Assembly: GCA_009885735.1 (NCBI GenBank)
Contig: VFKD01000177.1
Coordinates: 1 to 34,365, forward strand
DNA: 34,365 nucleotides
Reading direction: 5' to 3'
From: a bacterium
GTDB lineage: Bacteria; Armatimonadota; Chthonomonadetes; Chthonomonadales; CAJBBX01
Positions 9,624 to 17,328 of the stretch are shown here, in pieces. The notes beneath the pieces are model-generated. The model did no database searches. It was not told the DNA's origin and saw nothing but the letters and a program-made list of their open reading frames with translations. How positions within the stretch are numbered: the first letter of the stretch is position 1; every line of letters starts with the position of its first letter. A program made the translations under genes and the position numbers.

Positions 9624-10639
9624 GCGGCAGTCGCCGCCAGGTCAAGGTAGATGCGGTTGGCCGCATGTGGGTCGAGCGGCTGCGCGGCGTTCGGCGCGTA
9701 GAAGAAGTAGAGCGCGTCGAACTCTTGGCCCGGCAGCGTCTCGAGTATGTTCAGCGCAGTTATTGCCTCGCTGCCATCGCCGCTCTGCAGAGTGCCTAGA
9801 GTCGCCTTACGAAGCGTGAGAAGCAGCACCACCACACAGGCTTGTGCATCCTCCACAGTGCGGTCGTTTGCCGGTGCGTCGATCTTCACCGTGCGGCCCT
9901 CTTCGTTCGAGACATTCACCGCCTCCGCCTCGACTCCCACGTACGCCATCTGCCTTCTCGCCAGGTCCTCGGACTTCTGGCCCCATTGGTCCTTGTTGAG
10001 CGGCTGCCTGTCAATCCGAACGAATCCCTCAACCACATCCTGCGGCTCAACGAGCTTGCATAGCCTATGCAGAGCACGCGCTCGACCGCTGGCCGACGTA
10101 AAGTCTGAGTCGTTCACAAGTCCATCGAGTCGCTTAGCGTATCGTTCTCCGTCACGAAGATTGAGCGCGACATTCACCATTGCAAATCGCGACAAATGCC
10201 AACTGTTGGCAGCGACGGCAATGACCACCACAAGGACCACTCCGAAGATGACGAGCAGGGCAGTGCCCGAGCCCGATCCGCCGCCAAAGAAGAAGAACCT
10301 GGGACCGTAGCTACTCCGGTACCCGCCCCCGTATCCTCCGCCGTAGCTGCTGCTTGAGCTTCGAAGGCCGCCGAAGCCCCCGCTTGAACGGCTCGACCCA
10401 CCGCTAAAACCGCCTCGGCCGCCTCCGAACCCACCGCCGCGACGTTGAGCCGCTGCAGGACCGGAGATGAGCACGCAGAAAACTATCAGCGTACACGCAA
10501 GTGCCGCCAGGGCTGCCCGAACAAGTGACCTTCCACGCCGGCTAGAGACCCGTGGGATGATCGATAAACGTCGTTTCGAATCCAAATTGCTGCTCCAGGT
10601 GCAGGGCAAGCGCCTTAACGCCCACTGTTTCAGTGGCAT
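9620..10639 (-). CDS. DUF1517-like Gly/Ser-rich membrane protein; start uncertain
   Basis: Hydrophobic N-terminus AALAALACTLIVFCVLISGPAAA, then a Gly-rich segment (GGGFGGGRGGFSGG...), a second TM LLVIFGVVLVVVIAVAA, and LSRFAMVNVALNLRDGERYAKRLDGL typical of DUF1517. The ATG options at 10639 or 10684 both overlap nif3. Confidence 0.7.
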   Translation of the reverse strand: MPLKQWALRRLPCTWSSNLDSKRRLSIIPRVSSRRGRSLVRAALAALACTLIVFCVLISGPAAAQRRGGGFGGGRGGFSGGSSRSSGGFGGLRSSSSSYGGGYGGGYRSSYGPRFFFFGGGSGSGTALLVIFGVVLVVVIAVAANSWHLSRFAMVNVALNLRDGERYAKRLDGLVNDSDFTSASGRARALHRLCKLVEPQDVVEGFVRIDRQPLNKDQWGQKSEDLARRQMAYVGVEAEAVNVSNEEGRTVKIDAPANDRTVEDAQACVVVLLLTLRKATLGTLQSGDGSEAITALNILETLPGQEFDALYFFYAPNAAQPLDPHAANRIYLDLAATAA

Positions 10640-11294
10640 AGTGCCCTGCGTAGAATACGTTGAGTCCAAGGTCTTCGGCTTCAAAAAATGTGTGGTGCTG
10701 GCCCTCGCCGGTTATATAGGTGTCGCAACCTGCGGACTGAGCGCGGGCGATCCAGTCTCCAGCACCTCCAGAGATGATACCAATGCGCCTGCACACGGTC
10801 GGACCAAACAGCATTGCGTTGCCCTCGGAGCCAAGCAGTGCGCGCAATCTATCGACCAGATCATCCCGCTCGATCTCACTGTCGCACCACACTCCGAGAG
10901 GCACTCCCTCAACCTCTCCAAATCGACCGCTTACAGTAAGTCCCAAGCCGCGGGCCAGCACATGATTGTTGCCGACCTCCGGATGCGCATCCAGCGGAGT
11001 GTGACTGCTATAGAGGGCTATGCCCGAACTGATGAGCCCAGCCATGCGAGCGTACATTGCATCCACGATCCGGCGCTTCGGACCCCAGAAAAGACCGTGA
11101 TGGACGATGAGAAGGTCGGCCGACCACCGAGCAGCACGTTCAATTGTGTAGGCGCAAGCGTCTACGCCAACCGCCACGCGCTGAATCTCTCTTGTGCCCT
11201 GCACCTGGAGCCCGTTCAGCGCATCCGGCCAGTCAGGAACGTCAGAGACGCAGAGGTAGTCGTTGAGGTACCGAACCAGATCGTCGGATTTCAT
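10542..11294 (-). CDS. Nif3-like dinuclear metal center hexameric protein
   Basis: Contains DALNGLQVQG, VAVGVDACAYTIERA, ADLLIVHHGLFWG, LYSSHTPLDAHPEVGNNHVLA and YITGEGQHHTFFEAEDLGLNVFYAGHYATETVGVKALALHL. Confidence 0.93.
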   Translation of the reverse strand: MKSDDLVRYLNDYLCVSDVPDWPDALNGLQVQGTREIQRVAVGVDACAYTIERAARWSADLLIVHHGLFWGPKRRIVDAMYARMAGLISSGIALYSSHTPLDAHPEVGNNHVLARGLGLTVSGRFGEVEGVPLGVWCDSEIERDDLVDRLRALLGSEGNAMLFGPTVCRRIGIISGGAGDWIARAQSAGCDTYITGEGQHHTFFEAEDLGLNVFYAGHYATETVGVKALALHLEQQFGFETTFIDHPTGL

Positions 11295-11372
11295 TATCTA
11301 GCCTCTTCCGAATAGCCCTGATCCAACAGATTGAGGGACCCATCTGCTGCGACGATAATGCCATTCGCGGTC

Positions 11373-11402
11373 TTGTCATCGGACGTACCCGTATGTTATA
11401 CT
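11373..11402 (+). promoter_or_regulatory. Predicted sigma70 promoter for the DUF1844 gene
   Basis: TTGTCA (11373-11378), 18-nt spacer, TATACT (11397-11402). It lies just upstream of the preferred TTG start at 11454. Confidence 0.55.
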
Positions 11403-11453
11403 CTGCCATTCGACATTGTGCTGCAAGTGACAGTCATCACGAGGGAGCGAGTA

Positions 11454-11903
11454 TTGCCTGAGGACGAGAACGAAGGGATCAACTTCGTCGACAAACGGCA
11501 TGCATCCAGTTCCTCGGCGGGTGAAGCTCCGGAGCAAGCGCCTGCGGCCAGCCAACTCTACGCTTCGGGATTGGATGAGGCTGATACAGCGGACCTAGGC
11601 ATTGATCCGTTGGACCCCATGGCGCACCTCCCTCACCTTGGTGTGATGCAGCGCCTACTTATGAGCGTGGACATTCTGCAGCAGGGTGCATGGATTGGCT
11701 TAGGTCTCGTGTCCGACCCTGCCACCAACGAGGTCAAGAAGAACCTGGATGACGCCAGGGTAGCTATCGACGCGGTTGAGGCCCTGTGCAAGATCGTCAT
11801 ACCGCTCGTGGAGCCGCAGATGGCTGTTGAGATCCGCAACCTTTTGAAGGACCTTCATGTCAACTTCGTGAATCAGTCAACATCTTCTGCCACGGCGCCG
11901 TAG
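11454..11903 (+). CDS. DUF1844 domain protein; TTG start preferred
   Basis: MAHLPHLGVMQRLLMSVDILQQGAWIGLGL...KKNLDDARVAIDAVEALCKIV resembles DUF1844. GAGGGAG lies 6 nt before TTG at 11454. The annotated ATG at 11331 is upstream of the predicted promoter. Confidence 0.75.
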   Translation: MPEDENEGINFVDKRHASSSSAGEAPEQAPAASQLYASGLDEADTADLGIDPLDPMAHLPHLGVMQRLLMSVDILQQGAWIGLGLVSDPATNEVKKNLDDARVAIDAVEALCKIVIPLVEPQMAVEIRNLLKDLHVNFVNQSTSSATAP

Positions 11904-11938
11904 CTCAGTTCAGGCTCAATTCGACTAAGGACCGCACA

Positions 11939-12514
11939 ATGATTCGAATCGGACCGCCAAGTGGAAGCATTGAGCATGTTCGCGCTCGTGCTGTTCTAGC
12001 TTCAAAGTGCATCTCGTTTGGCGCCGTCAAGGCTAGGAGTACTGTTATCACGACCATTCGTCAAGACTTGGATGTTATCGCTCGTATCGCGGTTCAGATG
12101 TCGCCAAAAGTCTTGTCGGCAGCCCGCTCAGCCTCGGCTCGCCGCCTTCGGATCGAGGCGTTCGACGAGAGATTCCAGCTTCACGTAGACCTTCTGTGCG
12201 AGGCCGCTAAATATGGTCCCGCAGCAGGGGACGCTGTTCGATACGATGCACAGCGAGCCTGGTTCCTTGATCACTACGAGCCTATCCGTACAGAAGTCCT
12301 CGCCTATCTGGAGGATCACGAGGAAGACGACCTCTCCACCCCTTGCCTTCTTGTGCCACGCGATGCATTTGAAGCGCTCTTCTTGCCAATCGACCTCGAT
12401 TCCGTCATCCATTCTTCCTATGCGCTCTCTCGAATCATGCGAACCCGTGCTGCGCTGGATTTCTGCATGGCCAATCTTAACTGCGGCCGAGACCGCTTCA
12501 GTCTCCACGCCTGA
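11939..12514 (+). CDS. Hypothetical protein, 191 aa, no family recognised
   Basis: Plausible RBS AAGGA upstream of ATG. Fits snugly between the DUF1844 gene and rdgB (6-nt gap to rdgB). Confidence 0.6.
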   Translation: MIRIGPPSGSIEHVRARAVLASKCISFGAVKARSTVITTIRQDLDVIARIAVQMSPKVLSAARSASARRLRIEAFDERFQLHVDLLCEAAKYGPAAGDAVRYDAQRAWFLDHYEPIRTEVLAYLEDHEEDDLSTPCLLVPRDAFEALFLPIDLDSVIHSSYALSRIMRTRAALDFCMANLNCGRDRFSLHA

Positions 12515-12520
12515 GCGAGA

Positions 12521-13150
12521 ATGGACACTGCCTGTGGGTTCGCCCTCAACCTGCTGATTGCGACAGGCAATGCAAGCAAGGGGCGGGAGATGGCCGAGCT
12601 TCTGGTAGATACCGGACTGCGCCTCCTCACGCTGGAAGACTTCCCAAACGTGCCCAATGACGTAGAAGAGACCGGCACAACCTATGCGGAGAACGCCGCC
12701 ATCAAGGCTCGGTTTGCAGCCCAATCAACCGGAGTAGTATCTATTGCGGACGATGCGGGGTTTGAGGTAGATGCACTCAATGGTGAGCCCGGCCTGTATT
12801 CACGAAGGTATCTGGGCGAAGAGACGACCTTCGCAGACAAGATGGACTACATCCTTCACGCGCTGCGAGATGTGCCCGACGAGATGCGCGGCTGCCGCTT
12901 TCGCTGCGCAGTCGCAATCGCGGTTCCAGCAGGCAAAACGATAATCTGCGAGGCTGTTTGCGAGGGCAGGGTCGGCGTGGAACGGCGCGGCGCCCACGGC
13001 TTTGGTTACGATCCAATCTTCCTGCTTCCATCAATCGGCAAGCACATGGCGGAGCTGCCCGCCAAAGAGAAGCACCTCATCAGTCACCGTGGGATCGCAA
13101 TGGCGTGTGCGCGCCGCGAACTGGCCAATCTCTTCAACCCGACCTTCTAA
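12521..13150 (+). CDS. rdgB: RdgB/HAM1 family non-canonical purine NTP pyrophosphatase
   Basis: Contains LLIATGNASKGREM, ETGTTYAENAAIKARFAA, SIADDAGFEVDALNGEPGLYSRRYLGEE, GRVGVERRGAHGFGYDPIFLLP and LPAKEKHLISHRGIA. Confidence 0.95.
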   Translation: MDTACGFALNLLIATGNASKGREMAELLVDTGLRLLTLEDFPNVPNDVEETGTTYAENAAIKARFAAQSTGVVSIADDAGFEVDALNGEPGLYSRRYLGEETTFADKMDYILHALRDVPDEMRGCRFRCAVAIAVPAGKTIICEAVCEGRVGVERRGAHGFGYDPIFLLPSIGKHMAELPAKEKHLISHRGIAMACARRELANLFNPTF

Positions 13151-13926
13151 AAGGTCGAGGATGTCGCGGCGAATACGGTGTGGACCCCGCCGTCGTCGCA
13201 CCTCAGAATGAGCGCACCACTGTCGTCAATACCAACGGCAACTCCCACGATGGTTCCGTTTGCAGAGTCAGCGGTGTATGTTCTTCCTGCCGTGTCATCG
13301 CGCAGGCGCCATCGAGCCATTGTTTCGCCGTGCGTTTCCGTTCTCAGCAGTTCAAACTCGGCGCCCAGGCAGTTGTGGAGGCTTCGAGCAAGCGCGTGCA
13401 GGCCGAAGCGCCCCGATCGAGGGCGCTCTATCCTCACTGATGTGGCAGATGCAGACAGTGCCTGGGGCATCTGCTTGGCGTTGACGTTGATCCCGATGCC
13501 GATCAGCGCAACACACTCTCCAGAGACGTGGTGCGCCATCTCTATCAAGATTCCGGCGCACTTGAGCCCCCCAAGCAGCACGTCATTTGGCCACTTTAGG
13601 GTAGGGGAAATGCCGCACAGCGACTCTATAGCTGTGGCAACGGCCATTCCTGCGGCGAGAGGAAGACCGTGCGTCGAGGCGCCGGCCCACTCGCTCGATG
13701 GGACAATGAACGTAGCAGCCAGCGCATCGCCCGGCGCCATCCACCATTGAGTGCCTCGCCTGCCTCGACCCGCGGTTTGGTTAAACGTATAGACCACCGT
13801 TGGGCAGCGCTCTGGAAGCGCAAGAAATCGGCGCGCCTCGTCCTGTGTCGAGTCGATGGTCTGCAGATAGTCCGGTCGGAATGCGCACGGTCCTGTCGCA
13901 AGGGGTGGTTTACCTGCAGCATTCAT
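13147..13926 (-). CDS. birA: Biotin--[acetyl-CoA-carboxylase] ligase
   Basis: Contains TIDSTQDEARRFL, TFNQTAGRGRRGTQWWMAPGDALAATF, LKWPNDVLLGGLKCAGILIEM and GIGINVNAKQMP. Confidence 0.93.
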   Translation of the reverse strand: MNAAGKPPLATGPCAFRPDYLQTIDSTQDEARRFLALPERCPTVVYTFNQTAGRGRRGTQWWMAPGDALAATFIVPSSEWAGASTHGLPLAAGMAVATAIESLCGISPTLKWPNDVLLGGLKCAGILIEMAHHVSGECVALIGIGINVNAKQMPQALSASATSVRIERPRSGRFGLHALARSLHNCLGAEFELLRTETHGETMARWRLRDDTAGRTYTADSANGTIVGVAVGIDDSGALILRCDDGGVHTVFAATSSTF

Positions 13927-14783
13927 TTTGTCACTTCGAGGCTGATATCCATCGCAGGAGCGGAGTGCGTCAGCGCACCGACAGAGATTCGATCAACTCC
14001 CGTTGACGCGATTCCGGCCACCGCTTGAAGCGTGATCCCGCCGCTGGCCTCCGTCTCTACAAGACCGTTGCACAGCACAACTGCAGCGGCCAGCGTAGTC
14101 AGATCCATATTGTCGAGCAAAATGCAGTCTGGGCGGCACTTCAGGGCTTCGGCAACCTGCTCCAAGGTGTCGCACTCGACCGTCATAAGGATTCCGGATG
14201 GAACGCCTTGGCGGCAGCGCTCAATGGCCTGGGTGATGCCACCGGCAATCGCGATGTGGTTGTCCTTGATCATTACCTCGTCAAAGAGGCCGAATCGATG
14301 ATTGCAGCCGCCTCCCGCGCGCACGGCGTACCTCTCAAGTGGTCGAATGCCTGGAGTGGTCTTGCGCGTGTCGAGTATCTGAACATCCAATCGACCGGCA
14401 GCGTGTACGAATGCCGCCGTGAGTGTCGCTACTCCGGATAGCCTCTGCAGAAAGTTGAGCGCAGTTCGCTCGCCGGAGAGGATGCCCGCTTGGTCGCAGT
14501 CGAACTCCGCTATGCGATCTCCACACCCTACGACGGCTCCTTCCTGTACGGTAGACCGGATGACCATGTCCGCGTTCGTTTGCCTCAGGGTCTCGAAGAA
14601 CACTGGAAGTCCAGCGATCACGCCTGCGGACTTGCACACAAGGGTAGCATGGGTACGCTTGCAGGAGATGACGATCGCTTGCGTGGTGAGATCTCCCGAG
14701 CCAAGGTCCTCGGCAAGTGCCCGCGCGACAGTCTCGCGTAGCCACTCGGTATCGACGTCGAACAACAGCGCAGTGTCAGCCAC
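13923..14783 (-). CDS. nadC: Nicotinate-nucleotide diphosphorylase (carboxylating); GTG start overlapping radA stop preferred
   Basis: Contains LAEDLGSGDLTTQAI, GERTALNFLQRLSGVAT, ILDTRKTTPGIRPLERYAVRAGGGCNHRFGLFDEVMIKDNHI, TVECDTLEQ, ILLDNM and EASGGITL. GTGGCTGA overlaps the radA stop. Confidence 0.95.
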   Translation of the reverse strand: MADTALLFDVDTEWLRETVARALAEDLGSGDLTTQAIVISCKRTHATLVCKSAGVIAGLPVFFETLRQTNADMVIRSTVQEGAVVGCGDRIAEFDCDQAGILSGERTALNFLQRLSGVATLTAAFVHAAGRLDVQILDTRKTTPGIRPLERYAVRAGGGCNHRFGLFDEVMIKDNHIAIAGGITQAIERCRQGVPSGILMTVECDTLEQVAEALKCRPDCILLDNMDLTTLAAAVVLCNGLVETEASGGITLQAVAGIASTGVDRISVGALTHSAPAMDISLEVTK

Positions 14784-16164
14784 GCTTGGCTCCGATGCTG
14801 CCTCGGCGCAGCGCTTTGGCAAGTGCGTCGTCTAGGCTCGACACCGTTTCCACCGTGATTGAGGTCCCTCGCGCTGCGACCTTCGAGTGTGCAGGCACGA
14901 TTGCTCGCGAGAAGCCCAATCGAGCAGCCTCCTTCAGCCTCAGTTCAGCCTGCGGCACGGAGCGCACTTCGCCGCTAAGCCCGACCTCTCCAACGACGAT
15001 CACCTCAGGATCTACTCTCTCTTCGCGAAAGCTGGATGCCACCGCAAGCGCGACTGCAAGGTCCGTGGCCGGCTCAATAACCCTCATGCCGCCTGCAACA
15101 TTGACGTAGACATCCTGATCGCCCAACCGAAGCCCAAGGCGCTTCTCGAGAACGGCGAGAATCATGTGAAGCCGGTTGAGGTCGATGCCCGTCGCAGTCC
15201 TGCGCGGATTCGAGAGAAAGGAGCGGGCCACGAGTGCTTGTATCTCCACGAGGAGAGGGCGCGAGCCATCTAGCGTTGACGTGACCACCGAGCCGTGCGT
15301 CGAGGCGGATCGCTCAGCGAGAAGCGTGGCAGAGGGGTTCTCTACTTCACGCAGGCCCTCACCTCCCATCTCGAAGATGCCAATCTCGTCTGTAGAGCCA
15401 AATCGGTTCTTCACCGCGCGAAGAATTCGGTAGTTGTGATGCCGGTCTCCCTCGAAGTAGAGCACCGTGTCCACCATGTGCTCGAGCACTCGTGGGCCGG
15501 CAAGTGTGCCCTCCTTTGTCACATGGCCAATGAGGAGCAGGGGAATTCCCAGCTGCTTTGCTGTGCGCGCAAGCTGCATGGCGCAGTCGCGTATCTGAGT
15601 GACCGAGCCTGGCGCGGAGTCCAGCGAGCTGTCGTAGGTGGTCTGAATCGAGTCGACGACAACCACCGCAGGATGAATGGACTCTACGAGACTACAAATA
15701 GTTGCGACGTCGGTTTCACTGGCCACCAGCAGGAATTCGGAGAGGGCGCCTAGCCGCTCGCTTCGCAGCCTTACCTGCTGGGGGCTCTCCTCGCCGGAAA
15801 CATACAGGACTGTCTTGCCTCCCCCGGCGACTTTGAAGGCCATCTGTGTGAGGAGGGTGGACTTGCCTATGCCGGGGTCGCCGCCAACGAGCACTACGCC
15901 TCCATCCACAAGGCCGCCGCCAAGCGCGCGATCAAGTTCGGATATGCCTGTGGTTAGCCTGCCGGAAGATCGTGCTGCAATGCTGGTGATGGGTACGGCT
16001 GAACCCGAAGGCACCCGGTTTGAGGCTGCGCGAGCCGAGGGCGAAGGTGCGGTTCGCTCCTCTTGCAGGGAGTTCCACTCGCTGCAGTCGGAGCACTTTC
16101 CCATCCAGCGAGGGAATACCGCGCCGCAGGACTGGCAGACGTAGCGAACAGAGGTCTTTGCCAT
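14776..16164 (-). CDS. radA: DNA repair protein RadA
   Basis: Zinc finger CQSCGAVFPRWMGKCSDCSEWNS, Walker A GGDPGIGKST, KNRFGSTDEIGIFEM and the Lon-like C-terminal domain (DVYVNVAGGMRVIEPATDLAVALA). Confidence 0.96.
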   Translation of the reverse strand: MAKTSVRYVCQSCGAVFPRWMGKCSDCSEWNSLQEERTAPSPSARAASNRVPSGSAVPITSIAARSSGRLTTGISELDRALGGGLVDGGVVLVGGDPGIGKSTLLTQMAFKVAGGGKTVLYVSGEESPQQVRLRSERLGALSEFLLVASETDVATICSLVESIHPAVVVVDSIQTTYDSSLDSAPGSVTQIRDCAMQLARTAKQLGIPLLLIGHVTKEGTLAGPRVLEHMVDTVLYFEGDRHHNYRILRAVKNRFGSTDEIGIFEMGGEGLREVENPSATLLAERSASTHGSVVTSTLDGSRPLLVEIQALVARSFLSNPRRTATGIDLNRLHMILAVLEKRLGLRLGDQDVYVNVAGGMRVIEPATDLAVALAVASSFREERVDPEVIVVGEVGLSGEVRSVPQAELRLKEAARLGFSRAIVPAHSKVAARGTSITVETVSSLDDALAKALRRGSIGAKRG

Positions 16165-16191
16165 TGCGTGAATTAGACAGGGACCAGGTCC

Positions 16192-16983
16192 CTATCGCAT
16201 CTCCTGGCCACCGGTCACGTTAATGGCCTGACCGGTCATGTAGCTAGACTCATCGGAGCAGAGGAATGCCACCACATTGCAGACGTCTTCGTAGGCGCAG
16301 CTTCGTCCAAGGGGCACCTGCGCTTCATACTTTCGCCGTACCTCCTCCGCACTTAGGCCCTGCGTCTTGGCATACTGTGCATAGAGACTCTCCTGCCAAA
16401 GCGTTCCATCCAGTAGGTTGCCGGGACACACGGCATTAACTCGAACACCATGCGGCGCGAGATCGAGCGCGATTGACTGAGTTAAGCCAACCCCTCCGAA
16501 CTTGCTTGCCGCATAAGCACTGTTGCGAAAGCTGCCCTTCTTGCCGGACTTGGAGTTGACCTGGACAATGGACCCTGACTTGTTTGGAATCATGGCTCTG
16601 GCTGCGGCCTGCGCGCAAAGAAAGTAGCCCGTGAGGTTGACGTCGATGACAGCTCGCCAATCGGCGGCAGGGAAGTCGACCAGGTCGTGAGCTTTCAGGA
16701 TGCCTGCATTCGCCACAAGCAGGTCGAGGCGCCCGAACGCATCGGTTGCGGCCTGCACCATTGCGGCCACGTCGGCTTCGTCCGAGACGTTTGTACGGAC
16801 TGCGATGGCACGGCACGAAGTCCGCGACGAGATTGCACTGGCAACCGCCGTCGCTTTCTCGACGTTCATGTCGGCGACGACGAGCCCCGCGCAGCCCTCG
16901 GCTGCGAGGCGCAGAGCGATGGCTTCTCCCAAGCCCTGCGCGGCTCCCGTCACAATGGCGATTCGTCCTTCCAGCCGCTTCAT
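16192..16983 (-). CDS. SDR family oxidoreductase, SrlD-like (sugar-phosphate dehydrogenase-like)
   Basis: Contains IVTGAAQGLGEAIA, NAGILKAHDL, SAYAASKFGGVGLTQSIALDLAPHGVRVNAVCPGNL and MTGQAINVTGGQEM. The upstream part of the ORF (to 17040) looks like leader sequence. Confidence 0.88.
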   Translation of the reverse strand: MKRLEGRIAIVTGAAQGLGEAIALRLAAEGCAGLVVADMNVEKATAVASAISSRTSCRAIAVRTNVSDEADVAAMVQAATDAFGRLDLLVANAGILKAHDLVDFPAADWRAVIDVNLTGYFLCAQAAARAMIPNKSGSIVQVNSKSGKKGSFRNSAYAASKFGGVGLTQSIALDLAPHGVRVNAVCPGNLLDGTLWQESLYAQYAKTQGLSAEEVRRKYEAQVPLGRSCAYEDVCNVVAFLCSDESSYMTGQAINVTGGQEMR

Positions 16984-17051
16984 TCTGTCTCCTGTTTGAG
17001 CATTAACCTGCATTGGACATGTCTCTCGGGCGAGTGGCACAGGCTTCTAAA

Positions 17052-17152
17052 CCGTCATTCCCGCATAGCCTGCCCCGTTACGACTTCAAACGGGGTCCTT
17101 AGCGGGAATCCAGTTTCGCTCTTCTGGATTCCTGCTTTTGCTGGAGTGACGG
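17052..17152. repeat. Nested palindromic intergenic element (CCGTCATTCC...GGAGTGACGG type)
   Basis: Outer CCGTCATTCC (17052-17061) / GGAGTGACGG (17143-17152). Inner CCCCGTT/AACGGGG and GCGGGAATCCAG/CTGGATTCCTGC arms. Confidence 0.75.
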
Positions 17153-17195
17153 CTAAGGGCCGGTACCTTCAGAAATAGATAGGGCTAAACTCAAA

Positions 17196-17288
17196 ACTGT
17201 TCACTTAGCCGAATCCGTTCGTCCTGAGCGCGCCTCAGCCGTATCGAGGCGCGGTCGAAGGATGCGATCCAAGTTCTTAGTGAACAGT
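17196..17288. repeat. 93-nt nested palindromic element with 13-bp terminal inverted repeats
   Basis: ACTGTTCACTTAG (17196-17208) versus CTTAGTGAACAGT (17276-17288), 12/13 complementary. Inner GCGCCTC/GAGGCGC. Flanked by GGGCTAAA direct repeats at 17182-17189 and 17293-17300. Confidence 0.7.
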
Positions 17289-17328
17289 ATTGGGGCTAAA
17301 GTGACCCTACATACGACACACAGAATGC

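Noticed and set aside
12128-12724. 198-aa minus-strand ORF
   Set aside because: Overlaps the well-supported rdgB and the 191-aa + ORF, and has no recognisable motifs.
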